A stretch of DNA of 64,000 bases from a bacterium (GCA_026225095.1 JAMFSC010000186.1:1-64000); one strand, 5' to 3'; positions 27,201 through 35,070 are shown, numbered from the stretch's first letter. Notes: generated by a model from the letters alone, not told the origin. A program made the numbers and translations.

Positions 27201-27861
27201 TCTCTGGCTCACTGGGGAACAGTGTAGGGCTGTACTTGATCTTGAGGTACGCGTAAGCGCAGCCCCCGCCGTAGGGCGAACCGGAAGCATTGGCGGCCCA
27301 GTTGGGATCGTTGGCGGTGAAGCCGCCGATGACATCGCCGGGGAGTTGCGTGCCGTAACGCGGTTCACAGTAGACGAGGCCACCGAAGTTATAGGGCTGG
27401 CCGTCCGGGCCAGTGTAGGTGTTGGAGTCCGCCGAGCCGCCGAAATAGGTTCCGTTCGGGCTGGTCACCGTGCCCGGGCCAGTCTGAAAGTAGACACGGC
27501 GACCATTGAGATAGAGCGCCTCGATGGCGCTGACGACGTGCCCGGCGATGACGATGGCGCGGTTGTATTGATTGTGATGGCTGCCGGTGGTGCTGGGATA
27601 CACGATGTTGCCGCCCACACGCTGCGTCCCATAGATGATCTGCCGGGCGGCCGCTGCCTGGCGTGTGCTGATGTCCATGCCACGGTTGCTGGTCAGTGCG
27701 CCCGCGATCGCGCCCGCCTCCATGGAGACACCGGCCGCACCGAGAGCGAACATCGCCTTCAGATAGAAGGGATTGGCGACCAGTGCGGGATCGAGGGCGA
27801 GCCCAACACCCATCGCGACCGCTCCGGCGATCAGCGCCGCGCCTTCGATTGCTTTGCTCAT
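24250..27861 (-). CDS. Tail tip/host-specificity protein with fibronectin type III repeats
   Basis: 1203 residues. The N-terminal Gly/Ala-rich hydrophobic segment, then MDISTRQAAAARQIIYGTQRVGGNIVYPSTTG and the GxxV-rich region to about residue 600, match central tail tip (gpJ-like) proteins. Three FN3-like repeats follow, each with VTPRIRITW-type strands and PDGSVSxWEEIxGF (about residues 630-925). A C-terminal region possibly binds the fibre. Start ATG 27861 overlaps the upstream stop (ATGA). In lambda-like phages this protein determines receptor contact. The FN3 units are near-identical at DNA level in places, hence repeat-prone. Confidence 0.85.
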   Translation of the reverse strand: MSKAIEGAALIAGAVAMGVGLALDPALVANPFYLKAMFALGAAGVSMEAGAIAGALTSNRGMDISTRQAAAARQIIYGTQRVGGNIVYPSTTGSHHNQYNRAIVIAGHVVSAIEALYLNGRRVYFQTGPGTVTSPNGTYFGGSADSNTYTGPDGQPYNFGGLVYCEPRYGTQLPGDVIGGFTANDPNWAANASGSPYGGGCAYAYLKIKYSPTLFPSEPEIRFTVWGKPVYDPRTGTKGYSSNAALICADWASDAVYGLGLTVNQAQLIAAANVCDEQVAIIGGGGGTEARYACHYKFDTSAPPSDVFATLLKSMGGRFSMIGGECYLWPAYWQGPSFSFDESVLTAPIQYDPYLSYKDLCNRVTGTYTAPNFPYNIAGNFYDSNGFRDGEIQNNFQFGFQPTNFPQYAADMLHGYPADEYLNQDSGVTAAWDAETIFELGQVVSYTQVVAGVSYPTVVRSLINGNIGNEPTSRYLSGVTPIGQTANAWINAAVALPREVSYNMVLSITQAQRLAKIEMMRSRFPGGGTFEMGLSTFAMQEIDVMNFTFPLWGWNRKTLEIINCTFKTITREGSPGEPPPPVERRIEWQVHETDPSIYAWSTAEEDTIYSLPALPPQQLTDPAPPTTMALISNASTAYTSPNGTVTERIEVTWATPLDGFVTMIQVQYQISGAATWTNSPSVDVALNSAYISPIDPSQTYNVQIRSQRSSGATSVWVEIAGFIPTASGTAPAPPTSMALLSDGTTAVVAPNGTVTPRIRITWVIPADTYVNAVQTAYRLSGTLPWTNGATLDSSVTVAYISPVVYGEAYDIRIRSQRPDGSVSVWEEINGFVPGSAASIPAAPGSLELISNSTTALVGPDGTVTPRIEVLWTAPADPYVTLIQLQHRQGSTIWTTAVMLDVGITQTYISPIISGVPCDVRIRSQRPDGSVSGWEEIDGFTTGIAITAINATGVGIGSLVGIGYSDGTGAIECNPFLASIGPLSLYIFPSGEVTLTGLTQNTLYSVYYVDPNAVGGNLTPIATTNPADYLGKQGYYLIDKVLIPANGSTQFRLKPSAYQDFGTRNTLNPTAAYDNLPSTFATVSGSASASGEIVGAMLVLSGFPAVATTFDEYSIWIVFADVEFTSGSTITVTRGSESYAAVVSAGAQTYAGGFPSSAITDLSTFSLTIAATAVQPSAGAAGSCFAQILDVYMIAATGVRPHPL

Positions 27862-28313
27862 ACCTTCCACGCTCTCTGGACTGCTGTGATCGGCATGCGC
27901 ACAAGCCCACCTTCACCAACGGTGACGAGATGGACTCCGCTGAGATGGACCACACCCGCGATCAGGCGATCCGCCACGGCGACGGCGGCCTGCTTGATCA
28001 CGACAAGATCTCCGCGCTGCGCACACAGCGGATGCTCATACTCAATGAGCCCATGCTGCGCGGCACAGTACGCGACGGCATCGGCGACTGTGGTACCTGC
28101 GGCGATTGTCTGGATGGCCGCGAACGCGCTCGCCTTGTCTGTGTATTGGCCGCGAAAGTCAGCGCCGATGTCGACGCCGGTAAAGGCTTGAATGGCGTTC
28201 GCGGGGAACATGCAGCAGTCGTTCGTTCCCCACGCGAACGCAGCGGTCGCGTTGTCGATGAGGAACTGGTTGAACTCGCGGATATCCCATTCATTGGTGC
28301 GGGTCAGTGGCAT
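27858..28313 (-). CDS. DUF6950-like tail protein
   Basis: 151 residues from ATG 28313. The pattern NEWDIREFNQFLIDNATAAFAWGTNDCCMFPANAIQAFTGVDIGADFRGQYTDKASA fits the DUF6950 family of phage proteins, which resemble NlpC/P60 hydrolases encoded next to tail tip genes. A Cys (WGTNDCC) and a His in VHLVTV could be catalytic, so local peptidoglycan processing is plausible but unproven. Overlaps the tip gene by 4 bp. Confidence 0.75.
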   Translation of the reverse strand: MPLTRTNEWDIREFNQFLIDNATAAFAWGTNDCCMFPANAIQAFTGVDIGADFRGQYTDKASAFAAIQTIAAGTTVADAVAYCAAQHGLIEYEHPLCAQRGDLVVIKQAAVAVADRLIAGVVHLSGVHLVTVGEGGLVRMPITAVQRAWKV

Positions 28314-28317
28314 CGTT

Positions 28318-28881
28318 TTACCCTCCCCAGACCAGCTGGATATCCGCCGTGATCTCAACGGAGTTGAAGAGCGTGTCGTCCGGGTATCCGTTGGCGTGCT
28401 GATCGGCGGCGGTATAGCGGCGATTGCTGGCGCGGGAGTGATTGATCATGCGGGTCTCGAGCGCGAGGGTGATGGTGCTCTTCTCCGGGCCGGTGTAGAT
28501 GCGCGGCTTGTCCACCTGGCCGGAGAAGATGAGGTAGGGCGTGCCGATGAGCTGGTTGGTGCCGGGATAGACCGCGCCCAGCCACCGATACGCCGGCGCA
28601 CCCAGCAGGATGTCCGTCATGGCCGCGCCCAGGAAGATGTTGTCGATGCCGGAGAGCAGGACGCTGGTGCCATCGGCCCGGACCTCGGTGCCTTCGACCA
28701 CGTCGCCCAGCCCACCGACCGATCCGATCCCCTTGAACAGCTTGCCATTCCATGCAAGCTCACCCACGCCCGTCCAGGCATAGCTCGTCTCGGACCGGAA
28801 GGTGATCTGCACCAGGTCGACAGGCGTGCACTCCCGCGCGGACAAGGCCGAGAGCAGGATGGGATCGATGTTTCTTGGCAT
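28318..28881 (-). CDS. DUF2163-like minor tail protein
   Basis: 187 residues with the layout of DUF2163-type phage proteins: an N-terminal PVDLVQITFRSETSYAWTGVGELAWNGKLFKGIGSVGGL beta-rich part and a C-terminal RMINHSRASNRRYTAADQ tail (typical Arg-Tyr-Thr-x-x-D-Q ending). Lies between the distal-tail-like and DUF6950 genes, the usual place in this phage type. Structural role at the tail tip inferred. Confidence 0.7.
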   Translation of the reverse strand: MPRNIDPILLSALSARECTPVDLVQITFRSETSYAWTGVGELAWNGKLFKGIGSVGGLGDVVEGTEVRADGTSVLLSGIDNIFLGAAMTDILLGAPAYRWLGAVYPGTNQLIGTPYLIFSGQVDKPRIYTGPEKSTITLALETRMINHSRASNRRYTAADQHANGYPDDTLFNSVEITADIQLVWGG

Positions 28882-28887
28882 GGTGTT

Positions 28888-29553
28888 CTACCGGTATTCG
28901 GCGAGGCGGATACTCAGGTCGGTGTGGTTCGGTGTGCGCACCGACCAGTTGCGGCGGTTATCGGCGAGACAGAAGAGACCCTGAACGCCCGGGCCGAAGT
29001 CAATGACGGAGCCGAAGCTGACGCCGTAACGAAGCGACGGCCAGATCTCGAACGATGCTCTGCCCGCGCCGTCCGCGTCTGCCGGATCGAGGACGGTGTA
29101 CAGCTCCGTGCCGATCTGGATCATGTCATCGGGCAGCAGGTTGCCGTTGCTGTTGGCAGTCCAGCCGCTGGTGGAGATGGCCGTTGCTCCCGCGCTGAAG
29201 GCACCCGCGGTCAGAATCTCTCCCGTGCCCCCAGGCGCGAGATGCGGGGTTCCGATGATACTCAGATAGTCCGGAGGCGCGATGAGCGTGCCACGGGCGA
29301 TCCCACGCATCTGGCGCAGCCACGCACGCAGCGGCGCGGCCTGGGCTACGGTGAGTGGAGGATAGGTGAGCGTCATCCCCCACGTATCCGCCCCCGATGC
29401 GGCCTGCCGCTGCGTCTGCCCGGTAAACGGAAAGGTGATGCTCGCGACCGAATCCGAGACCCACGGCTCCACAAGCTTCGGAGCGGGCGTGGATGGAAAC
29501 GGCACAAGCGTCACCTGACTGCCATCGGGCAGGGTGTAGATGCTGGTTGGCAC
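28888..29553 (-). CDS. Distal tail-like minor tail protein
   Basis: 221 residues, beta-rich. Features include YPPLTVAQAAPLRAWLRQMRGIARGTLIAPPDYLSIIG and a C-terminal RTPNHTDLSIRLAEYR. The position directly after the tape measure and before the DUF2163-like gene is that of distal tail or hub proteins. The N-terminal SIYTLPDGSQVTLVPFPSTP is not diagnostic. No enzymatic motif. Confidence 0.65.
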   Translation of the reverse strand: MPTSIYTLPDGSQVTLVPFPSTPAPKLVEPWVSDSVASITFPFTGQTQRQAASGADTWGMTLTYPPLTVAQAAPLRAWLRQMRGIARGTLIAPPDYLSIIGTPHLAPGGTGEILTAGAFSAGATAISTSGWTANSNGNLLPDDMIQIGTELYTVLDPADADGAGRASFEIWPSLRYGVSFGSVIDFGPGVQGLFCLADNRRNWSVRTPNHTDLSIRLAEYR

Positions 29554-29564
29554 TCAGTACCCCT

Positions 29565-30854
29565 TTAGCGACGCGCGGTTGGAGCCATACGGCTGTTGCT
29601 GTCGCGCCCGGCACCGACGGATGCCCGGATGATGTCCGGAGTGAGAGCTATCACGGCCCGGGTAGCAGCCGCGTGGATCTGCGCCGGATCGGTCGCGCCG
29701 CGAGCGTCGACGTGAAGTGTGATGGGACCACCGCCGCCGCCCATCATGTCGGCGACCTTGCGATTCGGCGTCACATTCGAACCACGTGGGAGATTCAGCA
29801 GCTCCGGTCCTTCCTCGCCGACAACCGCGAGGCCGCCCCCAAAACTATCAACGCCTTCCGCAAAGCCGGGTATGAAGAGATTGGCGAGCAGCCCCGCGGC
29901 TTTACCGACAAAGCCACTTGCGCCGGAGGATTCATCGCCTCCGGAAGAGGTAACGCTGGGCAGCTTCATTCCCTGCACGAACGGCGCAAGAGCACTCGGC
30001 ACCCCAGCAGTTGTATCCACCACCACGTGGAGCGGATCTCCCGCAGCGCCGCTTGGCTTCTTCTTCCCGCCGATCCCGAGTCCGGAGAGGACTTTGCCTT
30101 CCGCCGAACGCAGCAGCGTTCCCGATGCGCTGCGGAAGATATCGGCCCCGGCCTGGCCAAAGTCGGTGCGCTTCCCCGACATCGCGCGGAGGATGCTCTC
30201 GTTCGTCCGGGACAACGCCTCCTCGGTGAGTGAGCGCATCGCCCCAGCCGCATCCTGCGTGCTGCGGACGAAGTTCTCGAGCGCATCCTCGGCCCCGATC
30301 CACGCCGACGATCCCGGCGGCTTGATGGCCGCGTCATCCTGCATCATCTGGACGCCGCGATTGGACTGCAGCGTGTCCTTCTCTTCGCGGATCCGGCCCA
30401 GCTCCTTCTCCCGCTCGGCGGCGGTCAGGTACGATGCCCCGGCAACGTCCTTCTCCTTCTGGCCAAGCCGTTCGATCTCCGCCCCGTACTCCGCCGTATG
30501 AATCGCGGCAAGCTTCACGGCGGCATCATAGGACGTGATCGAGTGGCCCATCGCAAGCTGCAGCGCGACCTGCTGCATCCGTCCGGCGTTGTGGACCTGC
30601 ACTGCGGCGAGCTCATTGGCGGCATCGCGCCGTTCGTCGCCAGCCCTTGCATCGGAGCGGTTCCATGCCCCCATGCCGCTCTCCGATGCTTCCCGCGCCC
30701 GGTTGAACTCCTCCGAGTCCCGGCTGATCTGCTCGGAGAGCGCACGCATCGTGCGTTGATGGGACGCGCCCACCCGCTTGTTGATGTCCAGCCATGCGAG
30801 CGATCCCTTCTCCGTCTGATCGCGGGCCTGCCTCCAGAAGTGCTCGATAGCCAC
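29565..30854 (-). CDS. Tail tape measure protein, C-terminal part (split gene)
   Basis: 429 residues in a different frame from the upstream tape-measure part. It contains charged coiled-coil helices (AEYGAEIERLGQKEKDVAGASYLTAAEREKELGRI) and a C-terminal region with ANLFIPGFAEGVDSFGGGLAVVGEEGPELLNLPRGSNVTPN, the GEEGPE-L-x-P-x-G-S signature common at the end of tape measure proteins. GTG 30854 could start it, but the protein reads as a direct continuation of the upstream frame if one base were added near 30855-30865. Confidence 0.8.
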   Translation of the reverse strand: MAIEHFWRQARDQTEKGSLAWLDINKRVGASHQRTMRALSEQISRDSEEFNRAREASESGMGAWNRSDARAGDERRDAANELAAVQVHNAGRMQQVALQLAMGHSITSYDAAVKLAAIHTAEYGAEIERLGQKEKDVAGASYLTAAEREKELGRIREEKDTLQSNRGVQMMQDDAAIKPPGSSAWIGAEDALENFVRSTQDAAGAMRSLTEEALSRTNESILRAMSGKRTDFGQAGADIFRSASGTLLRSAEGKVLSGLGIGGKKKPSGAAGDPLHVVVDTTAGVPSALAPFVQGMKLPSVTSSGGDESSGASGFVGKAAGLLANLFIPGFAEGVDSFGGGLAVVGEEGPELLNLPRGSNVTPNRKVADMMGGGGGPITLHVDARGATDPAQIHAAATRAVIALTPDIIRASVGAGRDSNSRMAPTARR

Positions 30855-31960
30855 GGGATCAGCTCGCCGCCCAGCTCGATGCCGGCGAGCTGCTGCTCGA
30901 AGCCTGCCATCTGATCCCGATATTGCTTCTCCCTCGCTGCCTGTGCCGCCGCGCTCGCCGCCTGGGCTGCCTGCTTGGCGCGCTCCGCATCCTGATCCCG
31001 CCTGAGCTGCGCCTTATCCTCAGCGTTGGTGTCGCGGCCCTTGTCGGCATCCTGCTCGGCCAGCACCATCGTGTCGGCCTGGGTGAGCATGGCGCGCGAC
31101 CCGGAGGTATCCGGCTTCAGACCGAAGCGCTTGCCGATGCCCTGAAAGAACCCGGCCACGCCGGTCGGCTGGTCATTCTTCTCCATCTCACCGAAGTGCT
31201 GGTGAGCATATTCGAGCATTGCCCTGCGTTCCTTGTCGAGACGGTTGAACTCGTCCTGATCGCCATTGTGCAGCGCAACCTGCGAGTCATGACCAAGGTC
31301 GGAGATCTGTTCGTTCAGGCTCTTGATCGTGCCTTCAACGTTGGCCGTCGGCCCCTTGCCGAGGAGCAGCCGCCATGCGGAGATGTGATTGGCCGAGAGC
31401 ACTGCATCCATCTTTTCATCCGCCGCTTGAAGCGACGCAGCCAGCTTGTCCGATTCGATCTTAGCCTCGGCAAGCGCAACCGCGGCGTTGTTCTGGGGCT
31501 TCTTTTCGATCAGCGCGATCTGATTCTTGAGCGTCGCGTTCGAAAGTTCGAGGCTGTCGTTTGCCAGCCACTGCGCCTGGATGAGTGGGCGGAAACCTGA
31601 TTCCACCGCACCCGGGATCGCATTGACGCGATCGAGGAAACCGACCACTTTCTTGATCATCGAATCAGTCTGACCGCCGACGACTGCTCCGATCCCAAGC
31701 CAGACCGTGTGCTGCTTGCCCAGCAGCGCATCGCTGCGTTGCCCCAGCTTGTCGATCGCTTCAACGTTGCGCTGCACGCCGGTAGCAATGCCGCTCAGAG
31801 AGTCCGCGCTGGCGCGATTGCCAGCCACCATCTTTTGCGCCTGAGCCTGCGCCTTCGAGGTCAACTGATCCAGCTTGACGTTGACCTTCTCGATCTCCTG
31901 CGTGGCCTTGTCGGCGCTCGCATTGAGAACGATATCGAGTTGACCGACCATCGAGTCCAT
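30515..31960 (-). CDS. Tail tape measure protein, N-terminal part (frameshifted end)
   Basis: 481-residue frame, of which the first ~368 residues (31960 to about 30857) are genuine: long helical stretches (VQRNVEAIDKLGQRSDALL, AAVALAEAKIESDKLAASLQAADEKMDAV), one hydrophobic patch (TVWLGIGAVVGG) and a Gln/Ala-rich coiled coil ending GFEQQLAGIELGGEL. The remainder is Arg/Ser/Pro-rich sequence typical of reading the next part in the wrong frame. The tape measure fixes tail length. The break may be a mutation, a sequencing error or, less likely, programmed. Confidence 0.75.
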   Translation of the reverse strand: MDSMVGQLDIVLNASADKATQEIEKVNVKLDQLTSKAQAQAQKMVAGNRASADSLSGIATGVQRNVEAIDKLGQRSDALLGKQHTVWLGIGAVVGGQTDSMIKKVVGFLDRVNAIPGAVESGFRPLIQAQWLANDSLELSNATLKNQIALIEKKPQNNAAVALAEAKIESDKLAASLQAADEKMDAVLSANHISAWRLLLGKGPTANVEGTIKSLNEQISDLGHDSQVALHNGDQDEFNRLDKERRAMLEYAHQHFGEMEKNDQPTGVAGFFQGIGKRFGLKPDTSGSRAMLTQADTMVLAEQDADKGRDTNAEDKAQLRRDQDAERAKQAAQAASAAAQAAREKQYRDQMAGFEQQLAGIELGGELIPWLSSTSGGRPAIRRRRDRSHGWTSTSGWARPINARCVRSPSRSAGTRRSSTGRGKHRRAAWGHGTAPMQGLATNGAMPPMSSPQCRSTTPDGCSRSRCSLRWATRSRPMMPP

Positions 31961-31962
31961 CG

Positions 31963-32427
31963 CTACTCCTTGCTATTCTGCAAACTCTCGATCACCGCTT
32001 GCATCGCCTGCTGGCTCGAGGCCTCCCATGCAGGACGCCATACCGGCTTGGCAGGCACGAACTTCAACGCACCCTTGCGGATGACCTTCAGACCGCCGGA
32101 CATGCGCACAAAGTGCCCAAACTCCACATCGTAGGCAATCAGAACCGTCTTCTTCCCCGGCCCTACAAGCACGATCGCCGCATTCGTATCCGCGTGCTTG
32201 ATCTTGATGTGAATGTCCTGCCGCAAGGCACCGGGCGGCAGAGACGATCCGGCCTCGCCACCGGTCCGCACCGGCATCCGGATCTCGACGGCCTCCTTGA
32301 TCACCTTGCCACCGGCAACCAGCGCCTTGATCAGATTCTTTTTCGTTGCCTTCTTCTTCAACGCGTCCAGCTTGGACTGTAGATCCGATCGACCGTTCAC
32401 CCCGACCTGCAGATCGATCAGCGACAC
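31963..32427 (-). CDS. HK97-gp10-like tail completion protein
   Basis: 154 residues: LDALKKKATKKNLIKALVAGGKVIKEAVEIRMPVRTGG fits the HK97-gp10 family (basic helix followed by the P-V-R-T-G turn). A GHFVRMSG loop and C-terminal VPAKPVWRPAWEASSQQAMQAV complete the match. Family members usually lie between connector and tail terminator genes; here it sits just before the tape measure, separated from its usual place by the tail tube, chaperone and a membrane protein gene. Confidence 0.75.
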   Translation of the reverse strand: MSLIDLQVGVNGRSDLQSKLDALKKKATKKNLIKALVAGGKVIKEAVEIRMPVRTGGEAGSSLPPGALRQDIHIKIKHADTNAAIVLVGPGKKTVLIAYDVEFGHFVRMSGGLKVIRKGALKFVPAKPVWRPAWEASSQQAMQAVIESLQNSKE

Positions 32428-32431
32428 GTTG

Positions 32432-33058
32432 CTACCCCATCTTCGAATCCAGACGCTTCCACCTTCGACCGAACCTCAATGCCGCTCCGTGCAGGATGCG
32501 ATAGCTCATCCAGCCAAGAATCCCGCAGATCACAACCGCGATCCCGGTGGCGATCTCCGCCGCGTACGGATAGTGCGTTGCAAGCCACGCCAGACCGACC
32601 GCGATGCCATCCTCGCCTGCACTGAGGCCGATGTTCGAGAACGGTTCCGGGCTGGCCGTCGCGACGACACGCGCTGCCGTCTTCGACCCGTGAGCCACGG
32701 TCGCAAACGCGGCTCCCAGAAGCACAACGAACAACTGAGCCCCTGGCGGCAGATGCGAACTCGCGGAATAAGCCAGCAGAGCCGCGACCGGAATGCGCAC
32801 AAACGTGTGCAGCACATTCCAGAAAAGATCGAAGCCCGGAATCTTATCCGCGAAAAACTCGCACGCAAAGAGCAGACCCGATGCCCACATGACATAGTGA
32901 TTGGCGATCAGCTCCAGTCCCGGAGGCAGCGAGACCCAATTCAGTCGAGACATCAACCCCAGAGCAAAGATCGTCGCATACGCGTTGAGGCCGACCGCGA
33001 AACAAACGGCGATCACAAAGGCAGCGAGGCTGTTGGGCGAAATCATGCTGAGGGCCAT
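32432..33058 (-). CDS. DUF4126 membrane protein inside the tail module
   Basis: 208 residues with about five hydrophobic segments. FACEFFADKIPGFDLFWNVLHTFVRIPVAALLAYSA is the DUF4126 hallmark, and FVVLLGAAFATVAHGSKTAARVV agrees. It is not a virion-type protein. It lies in frame with the tail operon between the tail chaperone and gp10-like genes, 4 bp from one and 13 bp from the other, so it is expressed with late genes. A lysogenic-conversion or membrane-modifying role is possible; function unknown. Confidence 0.8.
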   Translation of the reverse strand: MALSMISPNSLAAFVIAVCFAVGLNAYATIFALGLMSRLNWVSLPPGLELIANHYVMWASGLLFACEFFADKIPGFDLFWNVLHTFVRIPVAALLAYSASSHLPPGAQLFVVLLGAAFATVAHGSKTAARVVATASPEPFSNIGLSAGEDGIAVGLAWLATHYPYAAEIATGIAVVICGILGWMSYRILHGAALRFGRRWKRLDSKMG

Positions 33059-33071
33059 GACGGGGAGACTA

Positions 33072-33503
33072 TCACGATCCCCCGTTCGGCTGAGCCTTCT
33101 GATATGCAGCGGCCCGCTCCATCACCCTCCCCAGTTCCTCATCGAAGCTCTTCCGCCGCCGGCGAGGAGCCGTGTGCGGCTTTGCCTTCGTAAGCAGGAA
33201 CTCTTCCGGCTTGCGCATCGTGTCCCAAAGTCTTCGGAAGCCCGTATTCGCGACCATCGCCGTCAGTTGAGCCAGCATCAGCTCCTGACGGCGCCCCTCT
33301 TCATCCTTTACTTGAGAATGACGCCGCACCAGTGCCGCGAAGAGTCGCGGGGTCATCGCGAAGAAGCTATCCTGGCTGATGCGCAGGTCGACGATGGCGA
33401 AGCACAGCAGGTACTCCCAACGTTTCTCCCGCCCGACTACTGGGCGGGCGGCGTAGGGTCCGGTGAGGCCTCCGGATCCGCATCGGGAAAGACCTGCTTC
33501 CAC
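33072..33503 (-). CDS. Tail assembly chaperone, second frame (gpGT-like extension)
   Basis: 143-residue frame overlapping the end of the preceding chaperone gene by 67 bp in the -1 frame. In long-tailed phages the second frame is normally reached by ribosomal frameshifting from the first, giving a fusion that recruits the tape measure. GTG 33503 could also start it. The convincing coding part begins about YLLCFAIVDLRISQDSFFAMTPRLFAAL and ends in a basic Pro/Lys-rich tail. I see no classical X-XXY-YYZ slippery heptamer in the overlap. Confidence 0.55.
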   Translation of the reverse strand: MEAGLSRCGSGGLTGPYAARPVVGREKRWEYLLCFAIVDLRISQDSFFAMTPRLFAALVRRHSQVKDEEGRRQELMLAQLTAMVANTGFRRLWDTMRKPEEFLLTKAKPHTAPRRRRKSFDEELGRVMERAAAYQKAQPNGGS

Positions 33504-33808
33504 ATCTCCGAGATGAGGCTGGCAATCAGCCAGACGTTGCGAAAGTCCACCAGACCAAGCGCTTCCTCGAAAGAAAGCTCCGGCTGCAACGGCCGGAGCG
33601 AAGCGGCAAAGATGATCCGCGTGTTGGAGAGGTTGAGGCGGGGGAGTTGGTGGAGCAGGTTGACTTCATCATGCCCTTTGGCAACCAGCTCGGCCTCGGC
33701 CTGCGCGATCGCACCGAAGTCCAGGCACATCCTGTAGGTCTTTCCGTGGATGATGATCTCGGTGGAGGGCAGTGCAGGGTTGGCCGCGGGAGACTTCTTC
33801 TTCGACAT
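33437..33808 (-). CDS. Tail assembly chaperone (gpG-like)
   Basis: 123 residues: IIIHGKTYRMCLDFGAIAQAEAELVAKGHDEVNLL is typical of siphophage tail assembly chaperones encoded between tail tube and tape measure. Pro-rich C-terminus (DADPEASPDPTPPAQ). Overlaps the following frame by 67 bp. Acts in the cytoplasm to keep the tape measure soluble during tail assembly (family knowledge). Confidence 0.65.
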   Translation of the reverse strand: MSKKKSPAANPALPSTEIIIHGKTYRMCLDFGAIAQAEAELVAKGHDEVNLLHQLPRLNLSNTRIIFAASLRPLQPELSFEEALGLVDFRNVWLIASLISEMWKQVFPDADPEASPDPTPPAQ

Positions 33809-33868
33809 GGTCGCTCGATTCAGGTGAGAGGTTGGTGGGCGGATAACGCGCCGCCGATCGCGAATCGT

Positions 33869-34318
33869 TTAGCTTCCCGGCGTGACGGTAAGCGGTCCGG
33901 TAATTTCGATCTTCGAGGAGAACGTCACGATGCCCTTCGTCTCAATCGGAATATCGAACGACGAGACCAGACCCGTGAAGATAAAGACGCGCCCCTCGGT
34001 CTGGCCATTCGCGGGGGTCAACTGGACCTTGAAGTTGTAGCCGTTGACATCGTTGTAGGCGTTCTCAAGCAAGATCTGACCAGGAGAGGCCTCATTGTAG
34101 TTTCCTTCAAAGGTGATCTGGCCATTGTTCCGCATTCCCTTGATCTTCTCTTCGTCGATATCGGAATCGAAGTTGCTGGCATCGAGGATGTTCCAGGAAG
34201 AGCCGCTGAAGCTGGCCTTACTGATCTCCTCGATAGGGGTATAGTTGGGGGTTGTTCCAGCCACGCCTCCGATCGATACGACTGACTTTCGCCCAGTCCT
34301 TGCCTTGCTGTTCGCCAT
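33869..34318 (-). CDS. Major tail tube protein
   Basis: 149 residues, beta-rich: VSIGGVAGTTPNYTPIEEISKASFSGSSWNILDASNFDSD, GNYNEASPGQILLENAYNDVNGYNFKVQL and GLVSSFDIPIETKGIVTFSSKIEITG. These are typical of phage tail tube proteins, with the late I-x-T-x-x-x-V-T-F-S-x-x-I motif. Lies between the tail terminator and chaperone genes as expected. Confidence 0.8.
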   Translation of the reverse strand: MANSKARTGRKSVVSIGGVAGTTPNYTPIEEISKASFSGSSWNILDASNFDSDIDEEKIKGMRNNGQITFEGNYNEASPGQILLENAYNDVNGYNFKVQLTPANGQTEGRVFIFTGLVSSFDIPIETKGIVTFSSKIEITGPLTVTPGS

Positions 34319-34358
34319 TTCGTCTCCTGTTGATCAGATATCCCGGCGAACCGGGTTG

Positions 34359-34745
34359 CTACCGGTTGTACTTGATGTAGAACTCGCACCCACACCAGAA
34401 AACCTGCTTGTCGTCGTCATACGGCAGCTTCAGCGGCTGGATATATTCGATCGCCTCCACCTGGGCGCCGTTCGGCAATACACCGCCAAAATCATCGAGC
34501 AGGGCGACAACCGCCTCTCTCGCCGCCGTCACATCGCGCCGATGCTTGCCCGCGAAGTCGAACTGGTACCGGTCGATCTGCATCCCCGGTCCGTCGAAGG
34601 TGCGTTCATTGCGCCCACCGATGCCCGCATGCACGATCGCCGCCGGGTACGTCACCGTACGCGGGAGCGTATCGGCATAGAAGCGACCGCCGATCAGATC
34701 GGCCGTGGCCTGGTTGGCGAGCGCGAGGATGCCTTCTTCGATCAA
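34359..34745 (-). CDS. Tail terminator-like protein
   Basis: 128 residues. The position directly before the tail tube gene and features such as LPRTVTYPAAIVHAGIGG, RYQFDFAGKHRRDVTAAREAVVALLDDF and a C-terminal FWCGCEFYIKYNR resemble DUF3168-type tail terminator proteins. Overlaps the head-closure gene by 4 bp. Structural role inferred from order and fold pattern. Confidence 0.7.
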   Translation of the reverse strand: MIEEGILALANQATADLIGGRFYADTLPRTVTYPAAIVHAGIGGRNERTFDGPGMQIDRYQFDFAGKHRRDVTAAREAVVALLDDFGGVLPNGAQVEAIEYIQPLKLPYDDDKQVFWCGCEFYIKYNR

Positions 34746-35068
34746 AGAACCTCCTTCACGTAAAGGTTGAGCTTTACATTCCGCTCCTCCACGTTCTCCA
34801 CCCAGAGGATCTCGAAGCTACGCGTCCCGAACTGCACCGTCATGCTCGGCACCACGCCAGCCAGGTACCGCATCACAACCAGCCGGTTGGCCTCCGACGT
34901 AAACTGCTGTGACCGATAAAACTCCTGCCCGGAGAGCGTCCGCACCTCCGCCCACCGCTCGGCGAAGACAACCGGCTCACCGATATCCCCGATCGAATCC
35001 GCCATCTGCGAAGGCTGCATCAGGCTCACGCGATGGCGCATTGCACCGATGTCGATCTTGATGTCCAT
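34742..35068 (-). CDS. Head-tail adaptor/head closure protein
   Basis: 108 residues from ATG 35068. MRHRVSLMQPSQMADSIGDIGEPVVFAERWAEVRTLSGQEFYRSQQ fits the SPP1 gp16/HK97 gp7-like head closure family (R-H-R-V-x-L start, W-A-x-V-x-x-L-S-G-x-E). Upstream in-frame sequence to 35155 lies inside the connector gene and is rejected. Ends with EILWVENVEERNVKLNLYVKEV. Confidence 0.8.
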   Translation of the reverse strand: MDIKIDIGAMRHRVSLMQPSQMADSIGDIGEPVVFAERWAEVRTLSGQEFYRSQQFTSEANRLVVMRYLAGVVPSMTVQFGTRSFEILWVENVEERNVKLNLYVKEVL

Positions 35069-35070
35069 GG

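Noticed and set aside
26620-28191. 523-residue + strand frame
   Set aside because: Antisense to the tail tip gene and without recognisable motifs.
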